Part shown: in pieces, positions 1 to 5,134 of the stretch
Numbering within the stretch: the first letter of the stretch is position 1
Layout of the letters: every line of letters begins with the position of its first letter
Assembly: GCA_021798655.1 (NCBI GenBank)
Contig: JAJZFE010000401.1
Location: 1 to 5,525, forward strand
Direction of reading: 5' to 3'
Origin: Acidobacteriota bacterium
Lineage (GTDB): Bacteria; Acidobacteriota; Terriglobia; Terriglobales; Acidobacteriaceae
DNA: 5,525 nt
Notes under the pieces: generated by a model
The model's database searches: none
Seen by the model: the letters and a program-made list of their open reading frames with translations, nothing else
Told to the model about the DNA's origin: nothing
Translations under genes and position numbers: made by a program

Positions 1-170
1 CGCTGTTTGGGCCGACCGACCCGGCGCGCAATGGGCCGTGGGGGCCGGGGGCGAAGGTGGTGCTGCGCGATGCGGCGTCGGAGAACAGCTACCGGAGGAC
101 GGGCGGGCTGGACGCGGGGCTGGCGAGGATTTCGGTGGAGCAGGTGTTGGCGGAGGTTGGTGGGGTTTGA
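1..170 (+). CDS. Glycosyltransferase family 9 (LPS heptosyltransferase-like), C-terminal end only
   Basis: The reading frame is open from base 3 to a TGA at 168-170 and gives 55 residues; the rest of the gene lies before the window. The fragment opens with LFGPTDPARNGPWGPG. This closely matches the 'LFGPTDPxRNGPYG' motif near the C-terminus of family 9 glycosyltransferases such as the heptosyltransferases WaaC and WaaF, where it forms part of the nucleotide-sugar site. The tail (VVLRDAAS, then ISVEQVLAEVGGV) fits the usual family ending, a short 'I-(S/T)-V-E-x-V' helix. By family, these enzymes work on the cytoplasmic face of the inner membrane and move heptose from ADP-heptose onto the lipopolysaccharide core. 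With only the end visible, the acceptor and subtype cannot be given, so no symbol is assigned. The family call is fairly firm; the exact substrate is inference. Confidence 0.8.
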   Translation, partial: LFGPTDPARNGPWGPGAKVVLRDAASENSYRRTGGLDAGLARISVEQVLAEVGGV

Positions 171-180
171 CGTTGGTGGC

Positions 181-250
181 GGGGGAATGCGGGGGTTTCT
201 CCGCTGCGTCCGCAAAGAACGCGGACTCCGGTCGAAATGACAGACTTTGA
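181..250. repeat. Candidate dispersed intergenic repeat with small hairpin
   Basis: The stretch contains GTCCGC (208-213) and its exact reverse complement GCGGAC (221-226) around a 7-base loop. A further CCG (201-203) can pair with CGG (229-231) across an internal loop. It ends in GGTCGAAATGACAG (230-243). The style, a GC-rich imperfect hairpin closing with TCGAAATGACA, resembles REP-like intergenic elements that I associate with high-GC genomes, including acidobacteria. Only one copy lies in this window, so its repeated nature is inference and not seen. It sits directly downstream of the glycosyltransferase stop and might also help end that transcript, although no T-run follows. Confidence 0.4.
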
Positions 251-295
251 GGGTTGGGGGTGGGGTGCGGGCGGAGAGTTTGAGAGAATGGGCGG

Positions 296-898
296 ATGAG
301 TTCTGCGGCTGGTTCGACACAGACAGGTAAGGCCCGGTGGCAGAAGATTGCGCGCCGGATACGGGTTCCGCTGGGGTTCGTGGTGGCGGCGGTGTTTCTG
401 GCGTTTGCGCGGCCGACGTGGCGGTCGCTGGCGTGCAGTGTGCCGCTGGTGCTGGCGGGGCTGTGGCTGCGCGGGTATGCGGCGGGGTATGTGAAGAAGA
501 ATGCCGAGCTGACGCGGACGGGGCCGTATGCGCATACGCGGAATCCGCTGTACCTGGGGTCGATGGGGATCGCGTTCGGGGTGGCGATGGCGTGCGGTCG
601 ATGGTGGCTGGGGGAGCTGCTGGTGATGCTGTTTGTGGCGATCTACCTGCCGACGATCCTGTCGGAGGAGGCGTATTTGCGGGGCGTATTTGCGGGCTTT
701 GACGAGTATGCGGCCAAGGTGCCGAGGCTGTTGCCGCGGCTGACGCCGGCGCGCTTTGCCGATGTGCAGAGCGGCGGACGATTCAGCGCCGAGCGGTACC
801 GGCACCACCGCGAGTACAATGCTGCGATGGGCGCGGTGGCGATCTATGCGGCGCTGGTCGTGCGGATGCTCCTGGCAGGGCACCTGCTGAGGCGTTGA
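296..898 (+). CDS. Integral-membrane methyltransferase, isoprenylcysteine carboxyl / phospholipid methyltransferase-like
   Basis: The 200-residue product has about five hydrophobic segments (roughly 23-37, 44-62, 87-100, 103-122 and 175-195). The family signature is clear. GPYAHTRNPLYLG (76-88) matches the 'GPYxxxRxPxYxG' SAM-binding motif. SEEAYL (123-128), followed by F-x-x-Y and VPRLLPRL (142-149), matches the 'EExxL...F...Y...VPRxxP' block of the ICMT/PEMT-like superfamily. Such enzymes methylate membrane-embedded substrates with S-adenosylmethionine. Bacterial members are poorly characterised, so the substrate cannot be named. The ATG at 296 is chosen because a purine-rich GAGAG (282-286) lies upstream and the first helix then begins shortly after a basic N-terminus. 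An upstream ATG at 288 is out of frame. A further helix after the catalytic block is less usual and may anchor the C-terminus. A hairpin follows the stop. Confidence 0.8.
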   Translation: MSSAAGSTQTGKARWQKIARRIRVPLGFVVAAVFLAFARPTWRSLACSVPLVLAGLWLRGYAAGYVKKNAELTRTGPYAHTRNPLYLGSMGIAFGVAMACGRWWLGELLVMLFVAIYLPTILSEEAYLRGVFAGFDEYAAKVPRLLPRLTPARFADVQSGGRFSAERYRHHREYNAAMGAVAIYAALVVRMLLAGHLLRR

Positions 899-911
899 TT
901 TCAGGGCAGTT

Positions 912-932
912 GCCGGGCCGATGCGGCACGGC
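912..932 (+). terminator. GC-rich hairpin after the methyltransferase, possible terminator
   Basis: Bases 912-920 pair with 924-932 in a 9-position stem with a single G-A mismatch (916/928) and a 3-base ATG loop. It starts 13 bases after the methyltransferase stop. The position suits a transcription terminator, but there is no T-run downstream, so it may instead be a processing or stability hairpin, or simply a chance fold in GC-rich DNA. Confidence 0.35.
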
Positions 933-988
933 GGCTATGTCCATGACTTGCGGCTGTGTCCACAACTTGCAGCTACGTCCATCACTTG
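932..988. repeat. Three tandem copies of a 19-base direct repeat
   Basis: The copies lie end to end at 932-950, 951-969 and 970-988, with consensus C(G/A)GCT(A/G)(T/C)GTCCA(T/C)(G/A/C)ACTTG. The GTCCA block, the AC before TTG and the final TTG are identical in all three. The period is exactly 19 and the array stops sharply on both sides. Since 19 is not a multiple of three and no supported gene covers the region, the repeat is non-coding. It lies 48 bases before the start of the DUF3108 gene, where it could be a minisatellite (VNTR) or a set of spaced protein-binding sites. The function is unknown. Confidence 0.75.
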
Positions 989-1035
989 TATGAGCCAGGC
1001 GGCGGCTGGAGCCTGCGACCCGGGGAGCGATCAAT

Positions 1036-1869
1036 TTGAAGGCTGGAATGGGAACGGCGAAGTGGGCCTTCAGGATGGCGGCGGCGAGCTGGGTGTTGAC
1101 GGCGTGTGCCGGGGCGCAGTTTTTGAGCCATCCGCTGGCGGCGCGGCCGGCGGCACCGGCGCGGCCGATTCCTGTGCTGCAGGTGCCGATGGCGGGGTTC
1201 GAGTATCCGCAGCGGCAGACACTGACGTACACGGTGGACTGGCGTGTGTTTCAGGCAGGTCTGGCGGTGTTTCACCTGGAGCAGACGCCGGCCGGGGTGC
1301 TGAAGGTATCGGCGACGGCGGAGACGGTGGGTGCGGTGAACATGCTGTTTCCGGTGGTGGACGGGTTCCAGTCGGGGATGGATGTGCGGACGGGCTGCTC
1401 GACGGGGTTCAACAAGCAGATCCAGGAGGGGCGGCGCAAGATTGCGAGCGACCTGACGTTCGACTACGAGCACGGGCGGCAGGCACAGAACGAACGCAAC
1501 CTGGTGAAGGGGACGGCGACGCACAAGGAGGCGAACATTCCGGCGTGTGTGACGGACTCGCTGACGTCGATCTTTTATACGCAGTCGCAGCCGATTGTGG
1601 TGGGCCAGACGATGTACTTTCCGCTGGCGGATTCGATGCGAACGGTGACGGTGGGGATGAAGGCGGAGGATCGCGAAGAGATCAAGACACCCGCGGGGAC
1701 GTTTTCGACCATCAAAGTAGAGGCGACGGCCGATGAGGGCGTGGTGAAGAACCGCGGGTCGATCTGGGTCTGGTACACGGACGACGCGCGGCATATGCCG
1801 GTACAGATGCAGGCGAAGCTGTTCTGGGGTACGATCACGTTCCACCTGCAGTCGGTGGAGTTCAAGTAG
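1036..1869 (+). CDS. Exported DUF3108-family protein, possible lipoprotein
   Basis: The product has 277 residues if it starts at the TTG at 1036, which has GGGGAG (1022-1027) at good spacing. An ATG at 1048 (residue 5) with GAAGG just upstream is the alternative. The N-terminus is an export signal: KWAFRMAAASWVLTACAGAQ contains a hydrophobic core. It ends in LTAC (21-24), which fits a lipoprotein box, or in AGA-Q (25-28), which fits signal peptidase I. The mature part is predicted to be mostly beta strand. YTVDWRVFQAGLAVFHLE (65-82) and the block 219-277 (PAGTFSTIKVE, IWVWYTDDARHMPVQMQAKL) match DUF3108, whose members are envelope proteins of unknown function. The last block, with W-x-T-D-D-A-R-x-x-P-V, is the most diagnostic part. 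Cysteines are at 24, 121 and 171. The family is well supported; the role is unknown. Confidence 0.82.
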   Translation: MKAGMGTAKWAFRMAAASWVLTACAGAQFLSHPLAARPAAPARPIPVLQVPMAGFEYPQRQTLTYTVDWRVFQAGLAVFHLEQTPAGVLKVSATAETVGAVNMLFPVVDGFQSGMDVRTGCSTGFNKQIQEGRRKIASDLTFDYEHGRQAQNERNLVKGTATHKEANIPACVTDSLTSIFYTQSQPIVVGQTMYFPLADSMRTVTVGMKAEDREEIKTPAGTFSTIKVEATADEGVVKNRGSIWVWYTDDARHMPVQMQAKLFWGTITFHLQSVEFK

Positions 1870-1904
1870 TTCGGAAGCACCTGAGAAGCGGGAAGCGAGG
1901 CAGC

Positions 1905-2180
1905 ATGAGTGAAGCGAACGAGCATGACGGCGAGTTTGTGACAGTGGCGACGTTTCCTGAACCGATGCAGGCAGCGGTTGCGCGGAGTGCGCTGGCGGCG
2001 GCGGGGATCGCGTCGTATCTGCGGGGCGCGGTGGCCAACAGCATGGTTCCGGTGGCGTTTGAGGCCGAGTTGCAGGTGCGCCGCGAGGACGAGCAGGACG
2101 CGCGGCAAGTGCTGGAATCGGGCGAAGATACAGCCGGGTCGCTGGAGGCCCAGGCGTCGGGCGGCGGGCAGGAGAGTTGA
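1905..2180 (+). CDS. DUF2007 small protein (putative signal-transducing domain)
   Basis: This is a 91-residue cytoplasmic protein with no signal or membrane segment. Residues 11-71 form one DUF2007 domain: FVTVATFPEPMQAAVARSAL, then AAGIASYLRG, then NSMVPVAFEAELQVRREDEQ and DARQVLE. This gives a beta-alpha-beta-beta-alpha pattern like a small ferredoxin-like fold. The family is annotated as a putative prokaryotic signal-transducing protein, but no reaction or ligand is established. The tail from about 73 is Gly/Ser/Glu-rich and probably disordered. The ATG at 1905 has GGAAGCGAGG (1891-1900) just upstream. The gene begins 35 bases after the DUF3108 stop, on the same strand and with no evident terminator between, so the two may share a transcript. 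Confidence 0.85.
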   Translation: MSEANEHDGEFVTVATFPEPMQAAVARSALAAAGIASYLRGAVANSMVPVAFEAELQVRREDEQDARQVLESGEDTAGSLEAQASGGGQES

Positions 2181-2229
2181 TGTTGAGCTGCGAGAGACGA
2201 GCGAAAGCAGGAGAAGAGGCTTTGCCAGG

Positions 2230-2265
2230 TGGAGAGCCAGTAGTTGAAAGAGGCAGTGCTCTCCA
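2230..2265. promoter_or_regulatory. Inverted repeat in the leader of the TPR gene
   Basis: TGGAGAGC (2230-2237) is repeated exactly in reverse complement as GCTCTCCA (2258-2265), with a 20-base spacer; a further G-T pair extends it by one. The spacer contains the TTGAAA proposed as a -35 box. It could be an operator around the promoter, or an mRNA hairpin if transcription begins further upstream. It lies 50 bases before the start codon. Confidence 0.4.
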
Positions 2266-2271
2266 TGTAAC
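2244..2271 (+). promoter_or_regulatory. Candidate sigma70-type promoter for the TPR gene
   Basis: TTGAAA (2244-2249) differs from the consensus -35 box at one base. It is followed after 16 bases by TGTAAC (2266-2271), a 4-of-6 match to TATAAT. This would give a leader of roughly 37 bases that includes the ribosome binding site AAGGA (2301-2305). The promoter is inferred from pattern only. The separate leader, and codon use unlike that of its neighbours, favour this gene having its own transcription start. Confidence 0.35.
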
Positions 2272-2314
2272 GTTGGGGTTGCTGAGGCGAGGAAGTTCGA
2301 AAGGAATAACGACG

Positions 2315-3496
2315 ATGTTGAAGCGAACATTGACTGCTGCGGTTGCCATGCTGGCGATCGTGCTTGCTGTACCGGCGGTGAGCCAGACGGTTGCGCCGGC
2401 GACGGTGCATGGCCATGTGAACGATGCGGCCGGGTCGCCACTGGCTGGCGTCCAGGTGAAGTTCACGACGGACAAGACTTCGGATGCGAAGGACCGGAAG
2501 TATCCGTACTCGTTTGATACGGACGCGAACGGCAACTACAAGGGAACCGGCATCGCGCCTGGCGACTATCTGGTGCAGGTGTTCAAGGGAGCGGTTTCGG
2601 CGGACTTTCAGCTGACGACGTTGAAGGCTGGCGACGACAAGACGCTGGACTTCGACATGACGCGCGAAGAGTACCTGAAGACGATGACGCCGGAGCAGCG
2701 GCAGCAGCTGGAAGAGTTCAAGAAGAAGAATGCTGCGATCACGGATTCGAACAAGGTGATCAGCCAGCTGAACAACACGTTGAAGACGACGCGCGCAGAC
2801 CTGGCCGCGGCGGGACCGACCAAGGGCGATGTGAGCACGGACGTGACGGCGATGAAGCAGGCCACGGATGTGAAGCCGGACCAGAGCGTGCTGTGGGTGA
2901 CGTACGGCGATACGCTGCTGGCGCAGGGCGATCACCTGGCCGCCGAGGACAAGAAGGCAGGCAAGCCGGCGATCAGCGACGACGACGTGCAGAAGCAGTA
3001 CGGCGATGCGGTGACGGCGTACCAGAAGGCGATCGACCTGGACACGAAGGCTGCGAAGCCGAACGTGGAGTCGATCGGTGCCTCGTACAACCAGATGGGC
3101 ACGGCGCTTTCGCGCGCGGGCAAGACGGCCGATGCGACGGCGGCGTTTGAGAACGCGGTGAAGGCGCAGCCGGCGAAGGCTTCGATGTACTACAAGAACG
3201 AAGCCGTGGTGCTGTTCAACAATAACCAGGGCGATGGCGCGCTGGCGGCGGCGGACAAGGCGATTGCGGCCGATCCGAACAGCCCGGACCCGTACTGGAT
3301 CAAGGGCCAGGTGCTGATTGCGAAGTCGACGTTCGACCAGAAGACGCAGAAGCTGGTGGCGCCGGCCGGATGCGTGGACGCGTACAACAAGTTCCTGCAG
3401 CTGGCTCCGGACGATCCGAAGGCGCAGGGCGTTCGCGAGGTGCTGGCGAGCCTGGGCGAGAAGATCGACCTGAACTACAAGAAGGGCAAGAAGTAA
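2315..3496 (+). CDS. Exported protein with carboxypeptidase-regulatory-like domain and TPR repeats
   Basis: The 393-residue product begins at the ATG at 2315, with AAGGA (2301-2305) nine bases upstream. An in-frame extension back to a TTG at 2177 is rejected because it would bury the signal peptide. The signal peptide is about 1-23 (MLKRTLTAAVAMLAIVLAVP, likely cut before Q24). Residues 30-115 form a CarboxypepD_reg-like beta sandwich (VHGHVNDAAGSPLAGVQVKF, then TDANGNYKGTGIAPGDYLVQV). A charged helical linker (118-165, with EQRQQLEEFKKK) follows. Then come TPR units at about 228-245, 254-287, 288-321 and 325-366, with typical repeat ends such as AFENAVKAQP and ADKAIAADP. TPRs bind protein partners, so a periplasmic or surface scaffold is likely; no enzyme motif is visible. 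Codons favour AAG, GAC, AAC and GGC, unlike the GGG/GTG-rich neighbours, which suggests high expression. The partner is unknown. Confidence 0.85.
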   Translation: MLKRTLTAAVAMLAIVLAVPAVSQTVAPATVHGHVNDAAGSPLAGVQVKFTTDKTSDAKDRKYPYSFDTDANGNYKGTGIAPGDYLVQVFKGAVSADFQLTTLKAGDDKTLDFDMTREEYLKTMTPEQRQQLEEFKKKNAAITDSNKVISQLNNTLKTTRADLAAAGPTKGDVSTDVTAMKQATDVKPDQSVLWVTYGDTLLAQGDHLAAEDKKAGKPAISDDDVQKQYGDAVTAYQKAIDLDTKAAKPNVESIGASYNQMGTALSRAGKTADATAAFENAVKAQPAKASMYYKNEAVVLFNNNQGDGALAAADKAIAADPNSPDPYWIKGQVLIAKSTFDQKTQKLVAPAGCVDAYNKFLQLAPDDPKAQGVREVLASLGEKIDLNYKKGKK

Positions 3497-3520
3497 GCCG
3501 CGGCGCGTGAGCGCTGAGGG

Positions 3521-3557
3521 GCAGAAGGGGCGTGGCCGATGGCCATGCCCCTTCTGC
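3521..3557 (+). terminator. 17-bp hairpin between the TPR gene and moeA
   Basis: Bases 3521-3537 pair with 3541-3557 over 17 positions, all Watson-Crick except one G-T pair, around a 3-base GAT loop. It starts 25 bases after the TPR gene stop and ends just before the moeA ribosome binding site. The length and position suit a strong terminator for the TPR transcript. No T-run follows, so intrinsic termination in the classical sense is uncertain. It may instead protect the 3' end of the upstream mRNA or influence moeA translation. Confidence 0.6.
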
Positions 3558-3573
3558 ATGGAGGAGGAAGAGG

Positions 3574-4833
3574 ATGGCGGAGCGGGTGCTGGAGTTTGCG
3601 GAGGCGCTGGAGGTGGTGCTGCGCGAGGCGGCGGGGGTGTCGGCTGCCCGTGGAGCGGAGACGGTGGAGCTGCTGGAGGCGGCGGGGCGGGTGCTGGCCG
3701 AGGCGGTGGTGGCGGGGCGGGATCAGCCTCCGTTCGACCGCGCGACGCGGGACGGGTTTGCGCTGCGGGCTGGGGAAGAGGGCCAGCCGCTGCGGGTGGT
3801 GGGGCAGGTGCGGGCGGGAGAGCGGTGGCGGGGAGTGGCGTTGGGCGCGGGCGAGGCGGTGGAGATCATGACCGGTGCGCCGATGCCGGAGGGCGCGAAC
3901 GCGGTGGTGATGGTGGAGCATGTCTCGGTTGTTGAGGGGGTGCTGCGTGTGGAGGCGGGGCGAAGACTGCGGGCAGGAGAGAATGTGGTGGCGCGCGGGG
4001 CGGAGGCGCGGGCGGGTGCCGGCGTGCTGCCGGTGGGACGCGCGGCGGGGGCGGCGGAGATTGCGGTGGCGGCGAGCTGCGGGCGGGCGGAACTGCAGGT
4101 GTTTGCGCGGCCGAGGGTGGCGATTGTGGCGACAGGGGATGAGCTGGTGGAGCTGGGGGATGACAAACGTGACGTGGAGTTGGGGGAGGCGGATATTTAT
4201 AACTCCAACAGCTATGCGCTGGCGGCGCTGGTGCGCGCTGAGGGTGGCGAGGCGTTGCGGCTGGCGGTGGCGCGGGATACGCTGAGCGATCTGCGGGCGA
4301 GGCTGGAGGAGGCGCAGGGAGCGGAGCTGCTGCTGCTGACGGGTGGGGTTTCGATGGGCCGATACGACCTGGTGGAACAGGCGCTGGCCGAGGCGGGTGC
4401 GGAGTTTTTCTTTACCGGGGCGAGGATTCAGCCGGGCAAGCCGGTGGTGTTTGGGCGGTTTCCGGATGGGCGGTACTTCTTTGGGTTGCCGGGGAATCCG
4501 GTGTCGGCGCAGGTGTGCTTTGCGCTGTTTGTGGGGCCGCTGCTGCGGGCGATGGCGGGGAGGGCTATCGCCGGGACGGCGGGGGTCGCGCCGGTGTTTG
4601 TGGAGGCGAAGCTGGCGGAGGATGTGAAGGGCGGGGCAGGAAAGCCGAGTGGGGTGACGCGGTTCCTGCCGGCGGAGTTGTCGGGGAGCTGGGATGGTGT
4701 GACGGTGCGTGTGGTGGCCTGGCAGGGGTCGGGCGATGTGGGGGCGAATGCGCGGGGGAATGGGTACTGCGTGCTGCCGAGTGGGGTGGAGGGCTTCAAG
4801 GCCGGGGAGACGGTGCGGGTGCTGCTGCGGTAG
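3574..4833 (+). CDS. moeA: Molybdopterin molybdenumtransferase MoeA
   Basis: MoeA inserts molybdate into adenylated molybdopterin in the last step of basic molybdenum cofactor synthesis, in the cytoplasm. The 419-residue length is close to the 411 of E. coli MoeA. Family motifs appear in order: PPFDRATRDGFALRA (52-66), IMTGAPMPEGANAVV (98-112), RGAEARAGA (141-149), VAIVATGDEL (182-191), IYNSNSYAL (208-216), LLTGGVSMGRYDLV (254-267), PGKPVVFGRF (287-296), FGLPGNPVSA (303-312), and a C-terminal domain IV with GSGDVGANARGNGYCVLP (385-402). The start at ATG 3574 follows GGAGGAGG (3560-3567). An in-frame GTG at 3532 lies inside a hairpin and is less likely. One oddity is that the usual Asp of the RG-x-D motif (D142 in E. 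coli) aligns with Glu 144. The gene heads a cluster with a small membrane protein and moaC. Confidence 0.95.
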   Translation: MAERVLEFAEALEVVLREAAGVSAARGAETVELLEAAGRVLAEAVVAGRDQPPFDRATRDGFALRAGEEGQPLRVVGQVRAGERWRGVALGAGEAVEIMTGAPMPEGANAVVMVEHVSVVEGVLRVEAGRRLRAGENVVARGAEARAGAGVLPVGRAAGAAEIAVAASCGRAELQVFARPRVAIVATGDELVELGDDKRDVELGEADIYNSNSYALAALVRAEGGEALRLAVARDTLSDLRARLEEAQGAELLLLTGGVSMGRYDLVEQALAEAGAEFFFTGARIQPGKPVVFGRFPDGRYFFGLPGNPVSAQVCFALFVGPLLRAMAGRAIAGTAGVAPVFVEAKLAEDVKGGAGKPSGVTRFLPAELSGSWDGVTVRVVAWQGSGDVGANARGNGYCVLPSGVEGFKAGETVRVLLR

Positions 4834-4891
4834 CGGGAGAGGCGAACGCGATGGGCGCAGTGTTGGAGCGCGATGGAGCTGCGGACTGCGG

Positions 4892-4897
4892 TAGGAT
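4892..4897 (+). promoter_or_regulatory. TANNNT -10 element directly before the small ORF (possible leaderless start)
   Basis: TAGGAT (4892-4897) lies six bases before the ATG at 4904. This is the spacing seen for TANNNT -10 boxes that drive leaderless transcripts in several bacterial phyla. No convincing -35 box is found: TTGGAG at 4863 is 23 bases away. The same bases also read as a Shine-Dalgarno-like AGGA, so this is only a candidate. Confidence 0.22.
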
Positions 4898-4903
4898 GGC
4901 GGG

Positions 4904-5134
4904 ATGGCTGGCGTGATGGAGAAGCAGAGCGGAGCGACGTGGGTGGGCGACCTGGTGGTTGGCGCAGGTTGGATGTTTCTGGGTGCGCTGGATGCGCTGC
5001 GGCTGTGGCATGGGCGGGGGCACCTGACACTGTTTCAGGAGTTGCTGGGTGGCACGGTGGTGTTGATTGCGCCGGTGCTGGCGGCTCGGCGGGTGTCCAG
5101 GCTGGTTGAGGCGTGGAAGGCGCGCCACGCATGA
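4904..5134 (+). CDS. Small two-helix membrane protein in the Moco cluster, function unknown
   Basis: The 76-residue product is not a family I recognise. After a short polar N-terminus it shows two hydrophobic segments, about 13-35 (WVGDLVVGAGWMFLGALDAL) and about 44-61 (FQELLGGTVVLIAPVLAA). These are joined by a short RLWHGRGH loop and followed by a basic tail (RRVSRLVEAWKARHA). That pattern predicts a hairpin in the inner membrane with the basic end inside. The start may be ATG 4904 (AGGA at 4893-4896) or ATG 4916. It begins 70 bases after moeA, and its TGA overlaps the moaC ATG as ATGA, a sign of translational coupling. That overlap and the membrane-like composition argue that it is a real gene. 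A role linked to molybdenum cofactor synthesis is inferred from position only. Confidence 0.68.
   Translation: MAGVMEKQSGATWVGDLVVGAGWMFLGALDALRLWHGRGHLTLFQELLGGTVVLIAPVLAARRVSRLVEAWKARHA

Noticed and set aside
89..883. 264-residue minus-strand open frame over the methyltransferase
   Set aside because: Its composition is Arg/His/Pro/Gln-rich and has no motif, while the opposite frame has clear SAM-binding motifs.
932..988. CRISPR array
   Set aside because: The units are directly adjacent with no spacers, and 19 bases is too short for a CRISPR repeat.
921..1736. 271-residue open frame on the + strand, covering the tandem repeats and most of the DUF3108 gene
   Set aside because: The product is a Gly/Ala/Asp-rich low-complexity sequence from the wrong frame. 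The DUF3108 frame gives a signal peptide and family motifs.
2177..2314. In-frame N-terminal extension of the TPR protein to a TTG
   Set aside because: It would put 46 polar residues before a good signal peptide, overlaps the DUF2007 stop, and ignores the AAGGA-ATG start at 2315.
982..2535. 517-residue open frame on the minus strand
   Set aside because: It overlaps three well-supported + strand genes. Its translation is Arg/His/Pro-rich without any family motif, as expected for the antisense of GC-rich genes with strong third-base bias.
3521..3557. Riboswitch (such as a Moco-responsive RNA) before moeA
   Set aside because: Only one simple hairpin is present. The multi-helix conserved structure of known Moco RNA motifs is not seen, so a terminator or insulator is the simpler reading.
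1862..3559. 565-residue open frame on the minus strand
   Set aside because: It lies opposite the DUF2007 and TPR genes. The product is dominated by Arg, Leu, Val and His with no recognisable domain, so it is an antisense shadow.
3532..3573. In-frame GTG start giving moeA 14 more residues
   Set aside because: The GTG lies inside the 17-bp hairpin without a ribosome binding site, while ATG 3574 has a strong GGAGGAGG and matches the usual MoeA start.
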